Source of the DNA: an uncultured Lachnospiraceae bacterium
GTDB lineage: Bacteria > Bacillota > Clostridia > Lachnospirales > Lachnospiraceae
DNA: 46,699 nt
NCBI GenBank assembly: GCA_944381405.1
Contig: CALWLA010000019.1
Span: 1-46,699 of the forward strand
Direction of reading: 5' to 3'
Below the pieces are notes generated by a model. The model saw only the letters and a list, made by a program, of their open reading frames with translations, did not search any database and was not told the origin of the DNA. Below are positions 1 through 6,194 of this stretch, one piece after another. Made by a program: the position numbers and the translations under genes. Numbering within the stretch: the first letter of the stretch is position 1; each line of letters begins with the position of its first letter.

Positions 1-27
1 ATCAGGATTATTTACAGACATAAAGAT

Positions 28-66
28 ACCGGGCTTAGGAATTCTCTTCTAAACCCGGTTTGTCTT
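28..66 (+). terminator. Hairpin, probable terminator of an upstream gene
   Basis: Arms 28-38 (ACCGGGCTTAG) and 49-59 (CTAAACCCGGT) flank a 10-nt loop. Read on the plus strand there is one C-A mismatch and a TTTGTCTT tail. Read on the minus strand the mismatch becomes a G-U pair, so either direction is possible. A gene end just upstream of the window would explain it. Confidence 0.5.
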
Positions 67-73
67 CAGTCTG

Positions 74-97
74 AGGAGGCCTTGCAGGGCCTCCTTT
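74..97 (+). terminator. GC-rich hairpin with short T tract
   Basis: Perfect 8-bp arms AGGAGGCC (74-81) and GGCCTCCT (88-95) with a 6-nt loop, then TTT. It is a second terminator-like element after 28-66 and insulates the toxin promoter that follows. Confidence 0.45.
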
Positions 98-128
98 AAG
101 ATTCCGGGATATGGCTTTAAAGATCGGG

Positions 129-157
129 TTGCCGCTTTCCGGTGGATATGGTATTCT
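129..157 (+). promoter_or_regulatory. Sigma-A promoter of the mini-toxin
   Basis: TTGCCG (129-134), 17-bp spacer, TATTCT (152-157), with a TG extended -10 element (TGG before the box). The predicted transcription start is near 164, giving a leader of about 80 nt before the toxin start codon. Confidence 0.55.
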
Positions 158-189
158 TTGATGTGGGGAAACCCAAAGCCCGGCGGCCT

Positions 190-239
190 GCCCTCTGTTT
201 CGGAGGGCGCTATGCTCTCCAGACGAAAGAAAGGAGGGC
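190..239 (+). promoter_or_regulatory. Toxin mRNA leader with alternative Shine-Dalgarno pairing
   Basis: GCCCTC (190-195) can pair locally with GAGGGC (203-208), which leaves the ribosome site free. The segment 190-201 can instead pair with 229-239, which contains the toxin Shine-Dalgarno (AAAGGAGGG), hiding it. The sequence GGAGGGCGC occurs twice (202-210 and 233-241), which is what makes the two folds exclusive. Translational control by leader folding is known for type I toxins; that it operates here is inference. Confidence 0.4.
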
Positions 240-245
240 GCGCGT

Positions 246-335
246 ATGGTTACTTACTCGGATTTGATCCAGATCGGTATCTTTATCGTAGCCCTTGTAG
301 GTCTCATTTACGAGATCGTCAAGGATAGAAAATAG
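246..335 (+). CDS. Putative holin-like toxin (type I toxin-antitoxin family), 29 aa
   Basis: A 29-codon frame starts at ATG 246, 7 nt after a strong AAAGGAGGG ribosome site, and ends with TAG at 333-335. The product starts MVTYSDLIQIG, continues with a single hydrophobic helix (about residues 8-23, with IFIVALVGLIYEIV), and ends in a charged tail (KDRK). This matches the Hol-Tox type of tiny membrane toxin common in Firmicutes, usually paired with an antisense RNA rather than a protein antitoxin. It would insert in the cell membrane. A convergent promoter and hairpin for such an RNA are visible immediately downstream. The family call is from memory of the typical N-terminus; an antimicrobial-like or regulatory membrane peptide is the alternative. 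Confidence 0.72.
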   Translation: MVTYSDLIQIGIFIVALVGLIYEIVKDRK

Positions 336-418
336 CCGCCAACTACTCGCAATAGCTGACGGCTTGTAATAAAGTTAGCATGTTTGCGGGCAGGCCGCTT
401 TGGGCTTCCCTCTTTTCA
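325..418 (-). ncRNA. Predicted antisense RNA antitoxin to the holin-like toxin
   Basis: A minus-strand promoter (425-453) would start a transcript near 418. About 55 nt later it reaches an 11-bp hairpin (363-335) and then TATTTTCT. On the minus strand every pair of this hairpin is Watson-Crick or G-U, whereas on the plus strand two pairs become C-A and A-C mismatches, so selection seems to be on the minus-strand RNA. The RNA is about 90 nt and overlaps the 3' end of the toxin message, as in txpA/RatA-like and bsrG/SR4-like systems. Ends are estimates. Confidence 0.55.
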
Positions 419-424
419 TGTTTT

Positions 425-453
425 ATCATAGCACGAAACATAAGTTTGCGCAA
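425..453 (-). promoter_or_regulatory. Promoter of the antisense RNA
   Basis: On the minus strand, TTGCGC (453-448), exactly 17 bp, then TATGAT (430-425). No protein start with a ribosome site follows before the hairpin at 363-335, which supports a small RNA as product. Confidence 0.6.
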
Positions 454-483
454 CGCAATATTTTCAGCGCCTGCAGGACGTCC

Positions 484-723
484 TTACTGGTGGGCGGCTG
501 CCAGGTATTCTTTGATTATATCCATAATCGCAGAGGCGCATCACGTCCCTGCCGGATTGAGCTCCTTGCACCGGTCGAGGGTACAGGCACCGGTCATGCT
601 TTTGATATCGTCGAGAGTCCTTGCGCCCTGATTGAGCGCTACGAGGATATCGCTCCGGGTAACGGAGGAACACCAGCAGACCATTTCGGCGGGGCCCATC
701 TGTTTTTTATTTTCATCGTTCAT
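484..723 (-). CDS. BFD-like [2Fe-2S] ferredoxin-domain protein, candidate selenoprotein with UGA-encoded Sec61
   Basis: The ATG at 723 is preceded by an AGAAGG ribosome site and promoter 790-818. The frame reaches TGA at 543-541 after 60 codons, yet continues in the same frame for 18 more codons to TAA at 486-484, giving a sensible C-terminus (CASAIMDIIKEYLAAAHQ). Cys16-x-Cys18 and Cys47-x4-Cys52 are the cluster-ligand pattern of BFD/[2Fe-2S] small proteins, and the family usually carries a Cys-Cys pair right after the CKELNP segment. Here the UGA sits at the first of those two positions, followed by TGC (Cys62). A hairpin 11 nt after the UGA with a GG-starting loop fits a bacterial SECIS. 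Best reading: a 79-aa protein with a Sec-Cys dyad, probably electron transfer or redox sensing. Alternative: nonsense mutation giving a 60-aa truncated protein. No sel genes lie in this window. Confidence 0.65.
509..543 (-). promoter_or_regulatory. SECIS-like element after the in-frame UGA
   Basis: On the minus strand: UGA (543-541), an 11-nt gap (540-530), stem GATTAT (529-524), loop GGAT (523-520), stem ATAATC (519-514). Below a 2x2 internal loop, TCT (534-532) pairs with AGA (511-509). The 11-nt spacing equals that of the fdhF element of E. coli, and the loop starts with G as bacterial SECIS rules require (UGA-to-loop 17 nt, stem 6 bp). The pattern fit is seen; function is inferred. Confidence 0.55.
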
Positions 724-739
724 AATCAGAACCTTCTTT

Positions 740-776
740 CCAGAGATCCATCATAACAGCCAGAAATCCATCATAA
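740..776 (-). repeat. Two tandem 17-nt direct repeats, period 20, in the leader of the ferredoxin gene
   Basis: On the minus strand TTATGATGGATYTCTGG occurs at 776-760 and 756-740, differing at one base. The copies lie between the promoter (818-790) and the start codon at 723. Two equally oriented copies two helical turns apart suggest a protein-binding site; it could also be a chance duplication. Confidence 0.5.
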
Positions 777-789
777 TAATCTGAATTTT

Positions 790-818
790 ATCATAACAGG
801 AAAAAAGGAGGCCCGCAA
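790..818 (-). promoter_or_regulatory. Promoter of the ferredoxin/selenoprotein candidate
   Basis: On the minus strand TTGCGG (818-813), 17 bp, TATGAT (795-790). The hexamers are nearly the same as those of the antisense RNA promoter 425-453. Confidence 0.55.
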
Positions 819-866
819 GCCGGTTTTCCTTTCCGCAGCCGTAAGGAAAGCTTAAGGCGAAACCTT

Positions 867-914
867 TTGCCAAAGGCTGCCGGATATGATACTGTACTAA
901 TTGAATTAGTACAG
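867..914 (+). promoter_or_regulatory. Promoter and 23-bp palindromic operator of the GntR-ABC operon
   Basis: TTGCCA (867-872), 17 bp, TACTGT (890-895) with TG extension. A perfect palindrome with 11-bp arms around a central G spans 892-914 (left arm CTGTACTAATT, right arm AATTAGTACAG). It overlaps the -10 box and transcription start and lies just before the ribosome site of the YtrA-type gene, the expected position for autorepression by that protein. Confidence 0.7.
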
Positions 915-924
915 GAGGTATGCC

Positions 925-1299
925 ATGATCAGTCTGAATTTCAAAGACAAGCGGCCGATCTACGAGCAGGTGATCGACAGGCTCAAGGAGCTGATGGTGG
1001 TGGGCGCTCTACCGGAGAACACGCAGCTGCCCAGCGTGCGGGGGCTTGCGGTGGAGCTGAGCATCAATCCCAACACCATTCAGCGGGCCTACGGCGAACT
1101 GGAACGGCAGGGCTACATCTATTCCATCAAGGGAAAAGGCAATTTTGTTGCGGAAAACGAGAGGTTGAGAGACTTGAAGATCGATGAGATAAAACGGCGG
1201 CTTGAGGAGGTCATAGAGGAGGCCAGGAAGCTGGGGCTCCGGGATGAGGAGATCATTGCGCTGATCCGGCAGAAGGAGAACAAGGAGGGGGCCATATGA
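925..1299 (+). CDS. GntR family transcriptional regulator, YtrA subfamily
   Basis: 124 residues. The N-terminal winged helix (about 8-75) has the GntR pattern: PIYEQVIDRLKE, then LPSVRGLAVELSINPNTIQ as the helix-turn-helix, then the wing KGKGNFV. The short C-terminal helical tail (about 85-115) without a ligand domain is the mark of the YtrA subfamily, whose members repress the ABC transporter genes they precede. ATG at 925 follows an AGGAGG-type site. The stop overlaps the ATPase start by 4 nt, so the operon is translationally coupled. The 23-bp palindrome at 892-914 is the natural operator. The inducing signal is unknown; in related systems it is often a cell-wall-active antibiotic. Confidence 0.9.
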   Translation: MISLNFKDKRPIYEQVIDRLKELMVVGALPENTQLPSVRGLAVELSINPNTIQRAYGELERQGYIYSIKGKGNFVAENERLRDLKIDEIKRRLEEVIEEARKLGLRDEEIIALIRQKENKEGAI

Positions 1300-2201
1300 T
1301 AGAAGCAAAAAATCTGACAAAACGCTTTGGCAGCATCACCGCCCTGGACGACATCACCGCCACCATACGGGACCGGGAGGTGTTCGGCCTCATCGGCACC
1401 AATGGCGCGGGAAAATCCACCTTCCTTCGCTGCGCGGCAGGCATCTACCGGCCGGATGGCGGCAGCATTGCCATCGACGGACAGGAGGTCTTTGAAAACC
1501 AGCAGGTAAAGAGACGGTTTTTCTTTATTTCCGACGAGCAGTTTTTCCTTTCCAATGCGACGCCCATGGAAATGGGCAGGTTTTACCAGGCCTATTACGG
1601 CGGTTTCGATCAGGAACGGTTCCGGAAGCTCCTTTCGGAGTTCGGACTGGAGGAAAGCCGAAAGATCAACACCTTTTCCAAGGGCATGAAAAAGCAGCTT
1701 TCCGTGCTGCTGGGCATCTGTGCCGGAACGGACTATATCTTCTGCGACGAAACCTTTGACGGGCTGGATCCGGTGATGCGTCAGGCGGTGAAGTCCCTTT
1801 TCGCCCAGGAAATGGAGGAGCGGGGGCTGACCCCGGTGATCGCCTCCCATAACCTGCGGGAGCTGGAGGATATCTGCGACCATGTGGGGCTTCTGCATCG
1901 GGGCGGCATCCTTTTGAGCCGGGACCTGGACGAGCTGAAGCTTGGCGTCCATAAGGTGCAGTGCGTTTTCAGGCAGACGGAGGCTCCGGACGCCCTGGCG
2001 GCTCTGGATGTGGTGAGCCGGGATGTGCGGGGCAGGCTGAATACCATGATCATCAAGGGAGACGAGGGAGAGATCCGGGCGGTGATGAATTCCGTCGATC
2101 CGGTGTTCTATGAGCTGATTCCCCTGTCTCTGGAGGAAATATTCATTACGGAAACGGAGGTGGCAGGATATGACATCAAAAAGCTTATCCTCGGAGAATA
2201 A
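1296..2201 (+). CDS. ABC transporter ATP-binding protein (YtrB-like)
   Basis: 301 residues with a full nucleotide-binding domain: Walker A GTNGAGKST (34-42), a divergent signature FSKGMKKQ (127-134) in place of LSGGQ, Walker B YIFCDE (147-152; Asp151, Glu152) and switch His185. The FSKGMKKQ signature is usual in the antibiotic-response ABC-2-like ATPases next to YtrA regulators. The C-terminal 90 residues are an accessory domain of this subgroup. It couples by overlap to the regulator upstream (4 nt) and to the permease downstream (32 nt), so the three form one unit at the membrane. Confidence 0.9.
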   Translation: MIEAKNLTKRFGSITALDDITATIRDREVFGLIGTNGAGKSTFLRCAAGIYRPDGGSIAIDGQEVFENQQVKRRFFFISDEQFFLSNATPMEMGRFYQAYYGGFDQERFRKLLSEFGLEESRKINTFSKGMKKQLSVLLGICAGTDYIFCDETFDGLDPVMRQAVKSLFAQEMEERGLTPVIASHNLRELEDICDHVGLLHRGGILLSRDLDELKLGVHKVQCVFRQTEAPDALAALDVVSRDVRGRLNTMIIKGDEGEIRAVMNSVDPVFYELIPLSLEEIFITETEVAGYDIKKLILGE

Positions 2202-4341
2202 AAATCAAAAAAGCAGCGCTCTGGGAGCCCTGATCCTGCAAAATCTCCGCAGCCACATGGCGCTTTTGCTTCTGGGGCTTGTGGTGATGCTGTTCAATTA
2301 CCCGGTCAATCTGGGGATGCGGCTGACAGAGGCAAGGCAGGAATACATGGTAAACGGGTACCTGCCTGAGGCGGAGGCTGCTGAGATGACAGCGGTATCG
2401 GCAGAGGCCGTTATCGGCGGCGCAGATGGCCCTACCTCCATCGTTGTAGCGGAAAAGGCTGTAAAAACGCTGCCGGAGGCCATGCGCGAGATCACCAATG
2501 GGGTGCTGCTGGGACCAAACACCCTGATCCCGCTGATCGTCGGCATTGCAGCGATCCTGTGTGCCTTCAGCATGTTCCGGTACCTGTACAGCAAGCGCCA
2601 GACGGATTTTTATCAGGCGCTGCCGGTTTCCAGAGGAAAACGGTTCTGGGGGAACTATCTCAGCGGGCTTCTGATCATGGTGCTCTGTTACGGGGCAGGA
2701 CTTCTGGGAGCTCTGCTGGTATCTGCGGCTTTCGGGGTCTCTCATCTGATGTGGGCGGAAATAGCGGCCTCCAATGCCGGATATCTGCTGATGTTCCTGC
2801 TGATCTATACGGCTGCAGGAACAGGCATCCTGCTGTGCGGCAATCTGGCGGTAGGGGTGCTGGCGGTTGGCTGGCTGTTTTCTGCGGGACCGGTGCTCTA
2901 TACCCTGATTTCGGCCCTTAAGACAGTCAGCTTCGATACCATTTACGATACCATGGGCATGGAGCAGAAGCTTTTGTATCTGTCCCCGGTGAAATATCTG
3001 ACAGAGTATACCTATCTGCCCCAGGCCCTTGCGGAGCGGGCCGGATATTCCTTCCGGGAGCTGAGCCAGTTTCAGGACGTCCTGCTCCCCCATGTGACGC
3101 GCACCCTGCTTGGGACGGCGGCGATCACGGTGATATTACTGGCGCTGAACTGCTGGCTTTTTGCAAAAAGACCCTCGGAAAGCGCCGGGAACGCCCTGGC
3201 CTTTTCCAGGATCGGCGGTCCGGTGCGGTTCATCACTACCGTGGCGGCAGCCCTGTACCTTGCTCTTTTCGGCTTTTCCATGGAAAGCCTGCCCTGGGTC
3301 ATCCTTCTGCTGCTCATCGGCGCTTTGATCATGCACGGGGTGATGGAGAGCATTTTCCACCTGGACATCAAGGCGATCTTGCGCCACAAGGGAGAGCTGA
3401 TCGCCTGCATTGCCGTCAGCCTCCTGGGGGCCTGCCTGTTCTGGTTTGACCTTTTGGGAACCAACAGCTTCCTGCCGGAGCGGCAGGAGGTGTCCAGCGT
3501 ATCGGTATACGCCCCCGGCTATGTTCAGGACAGCACCGATGCGGTTTTGCAGGCGGAGAATTATTACGGCAAGGCAGGGAGCCCGGAATTTGACCCGGAG
3601 GGCTACTACGACGCCCATTATTATCTGACCAACTCCTTGAATAAAAGGATGGAGCTGTCCTCCCCTGAGGCAGTGGAAGCGGCTCTGCAGCTTGGAGAAA
3701 ACGGAATCCTCCACAACAACCAGCACCGTCGGGGACCGCAGTACAGCTATGAAGGACAGGACTATGTCCGGGTGATCTACCGGCTTTCCGGCGGCGAAGA
3801 AAACGACAGGAATTTTTATGTGGACGCGGCGCTTCTGCAGGAGCTGATGCCGGAGCTTTTTGCGGCTCCTGGCTATAAGGAAGCCGTTTATCCTGTGCTG
3901 GATCTGTCAAAGGAAGAAGCAGGCGCCTTTGGCCTTGCGGCGGCAAAAGATATGAATGAAACGGAGGAGAAAGCCCTGAGAAAGCTTTCCCCCATGAGCG
4001 CTCTGAGCTATCAGTATTACGGCGGCAGCGAGCGGCAGGTATACGATCTGACAGGTCAGGATGCCGGTCAGTCGGAAAAGCTCCTTTCCGCGCTGCAGGA
4101 AGACCTTAGAACCATGGACTACGAAACCTTTGCGGCATACTGCGAAGCGTTGGAATCTCCGATGTTTTCCGGAGAGAAAAATCCCTATTCCTATCTGATC
4201 TATGTGCCTCTGGAGGAGGTGCTGGCCAAAGAAGGCCTGGAACTGACGGATTATACCTATACAGACAGCTATCCCATCCTGGAGAGCTTTACCCATGTGC
4301 GGGAGGTTCTGGAGGAATCCTACGGGATCACGCTGTCCTGA
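2170..4341 (+). CDS. ABC-2-type transporter permease with large extracytoplasmic part
   Basis: 723 residues. ATG at 2170 follows GGAGGTGG and overlaps the ATPase gene. A first membrane helix (about 28-48) is followed by an outside loop, then a cluster of five or six helices (about 118-350), two more near 355-400 and one near 412-432, and a soluble C-terminal region (about 435-723) likely outside. It is the membrane partner of the ATPase at 1296; export or membrane-stress response is the likely role, substrate unknown. Odd point: residues 81-93 (VIGGADGPTSIVV) repeat almost exactly the ion-site segment typical of sodium-pumping decarboxylase beta subunits (OadB type), in a protein otherwise unrelated to them. 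Confidence 0.8.
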   Translation: MTSKSLSSENKNQKSSALGALILQNLRSHMALLLLGLVVMLFNYPVNLGMRLTEARQEYMVNGYLPEAEAAEMTAVSAEAVIGGADGPTSIVVAEKAVKTLPEAMREITNGVLLGPNTLIPLIVGIAAILCAFSMFRYLYSKRQTDFYQALPVSRGKRFWGNYLSGLLIMVLCYGAGLLGALLVSAAFGVSHLMWAEIAASNAGYLLMFLLIYTAAGTGILLCGNLAVGVLAVGWLFSAGPVLYTLISALKTVSFDTIYDTMGMEQKLLYLSPVKYLTEYTYLPQALAERAGYSFRELSQFQDVLLPHVTRTLLGTAAITVILLALNCWLFAKRPSESAGNALAFSRIGGPVRFITTVAAALYLALFGFSMESLPWVILLLLIGALIMHGVMESIFHLDIKAILRHKGELIACIAVSLLGACLFWFDLLGTNSFLPERQEVSSVSVYAPGYVQDSTDAVLQAENYYGKAGSPEFDPEGYYDAHYYLTNSLNKRMELSSPEAVEAALQLGENGILHNNQHRRGPQYSYEGQDYVRVIYRLSGGEENDRNFYVDAALLQELMPELFAAPGYKEAVYPVLDLSKEEAGAFGLAAAKDMNETEEKALRKLSPMSALSYQYYGGSERQVYDLTGQDAGQSEKLLSALQEDLRTMDYETFAAYCEALESPMFSGEKNPYSYLIYVPLEEVLAKEGLELTDYTYTDSYPILESFTHVREVLEESYGITLS

Positions 4342-4349
4342 GAAATTAC

Positions 4350-4388
4350 AAAATTGGGAGGACCCATCAGGGTTCTCCCAATTTTATT
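4350..4388 (+). terminator. Terminator of the GntR-ABC operon
   Basis: Arms AAAATTGGGAG (4350-4360) and CTCCCAATTTT (4375-4385), with GACCC/GGGTT extending the stem inward, then ATTGTTTG. Because the arms are A- and T-rich at their ends it may act in both directions. Confidence 0.8.
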
Positions 4389-4422
4389 GTTTGATATTAA
4401 AAACGAAAATTATGTTTTTGTA

Positions 4423-4450
4423 TTGAAAATTTGGCACAAAGAGCTATAAT
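4423..4450 (+). promoter_or_regulatory. Promoter of the AAA ATPase islet
   Basis: TTGAAA (4423-4428), 16 bp, perfect TATAAT (4445-4450), in a markedly AT-rich stretch that starts right after the terminator at 4350-4388. Ribosome site AGAGGTGATG follows near 4490. Confidence 0.6.
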
Positions 4451-4502
4451 ATTTCTATATTAAAAACAAATTATCCGTAATTAAAAGAAAAGAGGTGATG
4501 AA

Positions 4503-5690
4503 ATGAAGCTTTTAAAAATACGGGCTTCAGGAATTCCTTTGTTTAAAGATATATGTGAGATTGATTATATAGCTCGTCAAAGAGTAACTGCAGATGATGC
4601 GGAAGCTATGGGTACAGTGTTTACCGCCGGAATGCAGGCATTTGTACAGAATAATGTTCTTGCCATGATCGGTATCAACGCATCTGGAAAAACAACCGTA
4701 TTGAAATTGATAACCTTTGTCTGCAGGATGTTGAACAATGAACCGCTTAATCGTATTGACTGCGCAGAAGTTTTTGACGGCTTGGCAGAGAATCAGTATG
4801 CCACACTCGAAACATATTTTCTTGCGAACAGCAATGCACCTTGCCATCAGATTGACGGAAAGGCAATTAACCAGCTTAAAACGGTGATAGGAAGGAAAGA
4901 TGATAAGCTGCTGATCCTTCAGGAAACGCTCAGGACAAAAGCGATTGCCAAAGATCTCCGAAAAAAAACACTTTTTGATTTTGAAGGCGCAGAGACCAGT
5001 CTGTCCCGCCAGTTCAACGAATTTTTGTTGGACGATGTCAGTATTATGGTGGCATTTAATAAAAAGAACAAAGAGCAGGTTGTTATCGCAGATATGCTGC
5101 GGTATACGAATATCAATCAACTGCGTTTGTCGGAAGACTGCCCGTTTGAACTGATCGCTTTTTTTGATCCAAGTATTGAATATCTCAGATTAGAAAAAAA
5201 TAGTAAGGATGTCCGTATTCATCTAAAGTTCAGGGGGAAAAGGGAGATTATTCTGAATCAGTTTTCTGACCTGAACAGATATCTTTCATCCGGTACGATA
5301 AAGGGAATTAACACGTTTTTGAAGGCGATGCACGTATTCGAGGCGGGAGGATATCTGATTATTGATGAATTAGAAAATCACTTTAATCGAGAAATTGTAT
5401 CGACACTGATCCGGCTCTTTATGGATAAAAAAGTAAACAAGACCGGTGCGATGCTGATTTTTTCTACCCATTATCCAGAACTTCTTGATGAATTCAAGCG
5501 AAACGACAACATTTATATTGTGAGAAACAGGCAGGGGATTTCCGTTGAAAACCTTTCACTGATCCTTAAGCGAAATGATATAAAAAAGAGCGAAGCTTAT
5601 CAAAGCGGTTATCTGGAAGGAACCGTGCCTATGTATGAAGCTTACATGGATCTGAAAAGGGCCCTCATAAAAGCGTATAAGGAGGGCTGA
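4503..5690 (+). CDS. AAA family ATPase (AAA_15/OLD-like), candidate defence ATPase
   Basis: 395 residues. Walker A GINASGKTT (57-65), signature-like LSSGTIKG (261-268), Walker B YLIIDELE (284-291; Asp288, Glu289) and a STHYPELL switch with His323. The long insert between Walker A and the signature, and the recombination-ATPase style GINASGKT, fit the AAA_15/OLD/RloC group used in two-gene phage-defence modules such as AbiL and PARIS. The frame is AT-rich compared with its neighbours, suggesting recent transfer. It is followed after 3 nt by a small CEG-motif protein, so the two are co-translated and likely form a complex. Which defence type it is, or whether it is defence at all, cannot be settled by reading. 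Confidence 0.75.
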   Translation: MKLLKIRASGIPLFKDICEIDYIARQRVTADDAEAMGTVFTAGMQAFVQNNVLAMIGINASGKTTVLKLITFVCRMLNNEPLNRIDCAEVFDGLAENQYATLETYFLANSNAPCHQIDGKAINQLKTVIGRKDDKLLILQETLRTKAIAKDLRKKTLFDFEGAETSLSRQFNEFLLDDVSIMVAFNKKNKEQVVIADMLRYTNINQLRLSEDCPFELIAFFDPSIEYLRLEKNSKDVRIHLKFRGKREIILNQFSDLNRYLSSGTIKGINTFLKAMHVFEAGGYLIIDELENHFNREIVSTLIRLFMDKKVNKTGAMLIFSTHYPELLDEFKRNDNIYIVRNRQGISVENLSLILKRNDIKKSEAYQSGYLEGTVPMYEAYMDLKRALIKAYKEG

Positions 5691-5693
5691 GGC

Positions 5694-6104
5694 ATGGAAC
5701 TTTCCAAGTATGTTGCCTGCATTTGTGAAGGAACGGCAGAAGAAGTTATAATGGAAATCCTTCTGGATAACGATAGACTTATCTTTGACCGCAGCCAGCT
5801 ACTTGAAGAAACGTTGATCAGATGTCGGGACGCAAAGAAATTTGGTGTGATCAATGTCATTACGGCGCCTGAAATCGAAATGCTGGTGATCTTTGCTGAA
5901 AAGAAGTATGCGGCGTTTAAAAATTCCAGAAAACGGCCCAGCGATTTCTGTACGCAGGATTTGGGCTTGGGCAATGTTAAAAGCAGAGATTTTGTTCAGC
6001 AATATTTTCAAGACGTAGATTTATTGATTGCTGCGATCAAAGAGTATAAGCGGATATCTCATAGGGCCAAGGGGGAATACGCTTTGGCAAATTTATTAAA
6101 ATGA
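5694..6104 (+). CDS. Small TOPRIM-like partner protein of the AAA ATPase
   Basis: 136 residues. The N-terminus contains ICEGTAEE (10-17), like the first acidic motif of TOPRIM nucleases of RloB/AbiLii/OLD type, and a second conserved-looking segment NVITAPEIEML (54-64). No clear DxD pair of a complete TOPRIM is present between them: only about 36 residues separate the motifs. As I recall, related proteins are longer there, so this copy may have an in-frame deletion of the middle of the domain; that is inference. It starts 3 nt after the ATPase stop with an AAGGAGGGCTGAGGC ribosome region. Probable role: the effector or regulator half of a defence pair. Confidence 0.5.
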   Translation: MELSKYVACICEGTAEEVIMEILLDNDRLIFDRSQLLEETLIRCRDAKKFGVINVITAPEIEMLVIFAEKKYAAFKNSRKRPSDFCTQDLGLGNVKSRDFVQQYFQDVDLLIAAIKEYKRISHRAKGEYALANLLK

Positions 6105-6131
6105 TATTGGAAGCTTATTTACAGAGAATTT

Positions 6132-6164
6132 ATAAGAGGGGTGCGCTGTATCGCCCCCTCTTAT
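6132..6164. terminator. Hairpin between convergent genes
   Basis: Arms ATAAGAGGGG (6132-6141) and CCCCTCTTAT (6155-6164) are perfect 10-bp inverted repeats. There is no long T run on either side, so it is a hairpin that could stop transcription of both the AAA islet and the convergent COG3044 gene only with help. Confidence 0.5.
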
Positions 6165-6194
6165 GATCTGCGGGTATACTTTCAACGGATAAGC

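Noticed and set aside
541-723. Reading the BFD-like gene as a plain 60-residue protein or pseudogene
   Set aside because: Possible, but the open frame after TGA, the Cys position of the TGA and the SECIS-like hairpin together make read-through the better explanation.
400-756. Plus-strand open frame of 118 codons
   Set aside because: It is antisense to the BFD-like gene, whose cysteine motifs and ribosome site are clear; the plus frame has no ribosome site or recognisable domain.
740-776. CRISPR or satellite from the 20-bp period repeats
   Set aside because: Unit is too short with a 3-bp gap; it fits a regulator site better.
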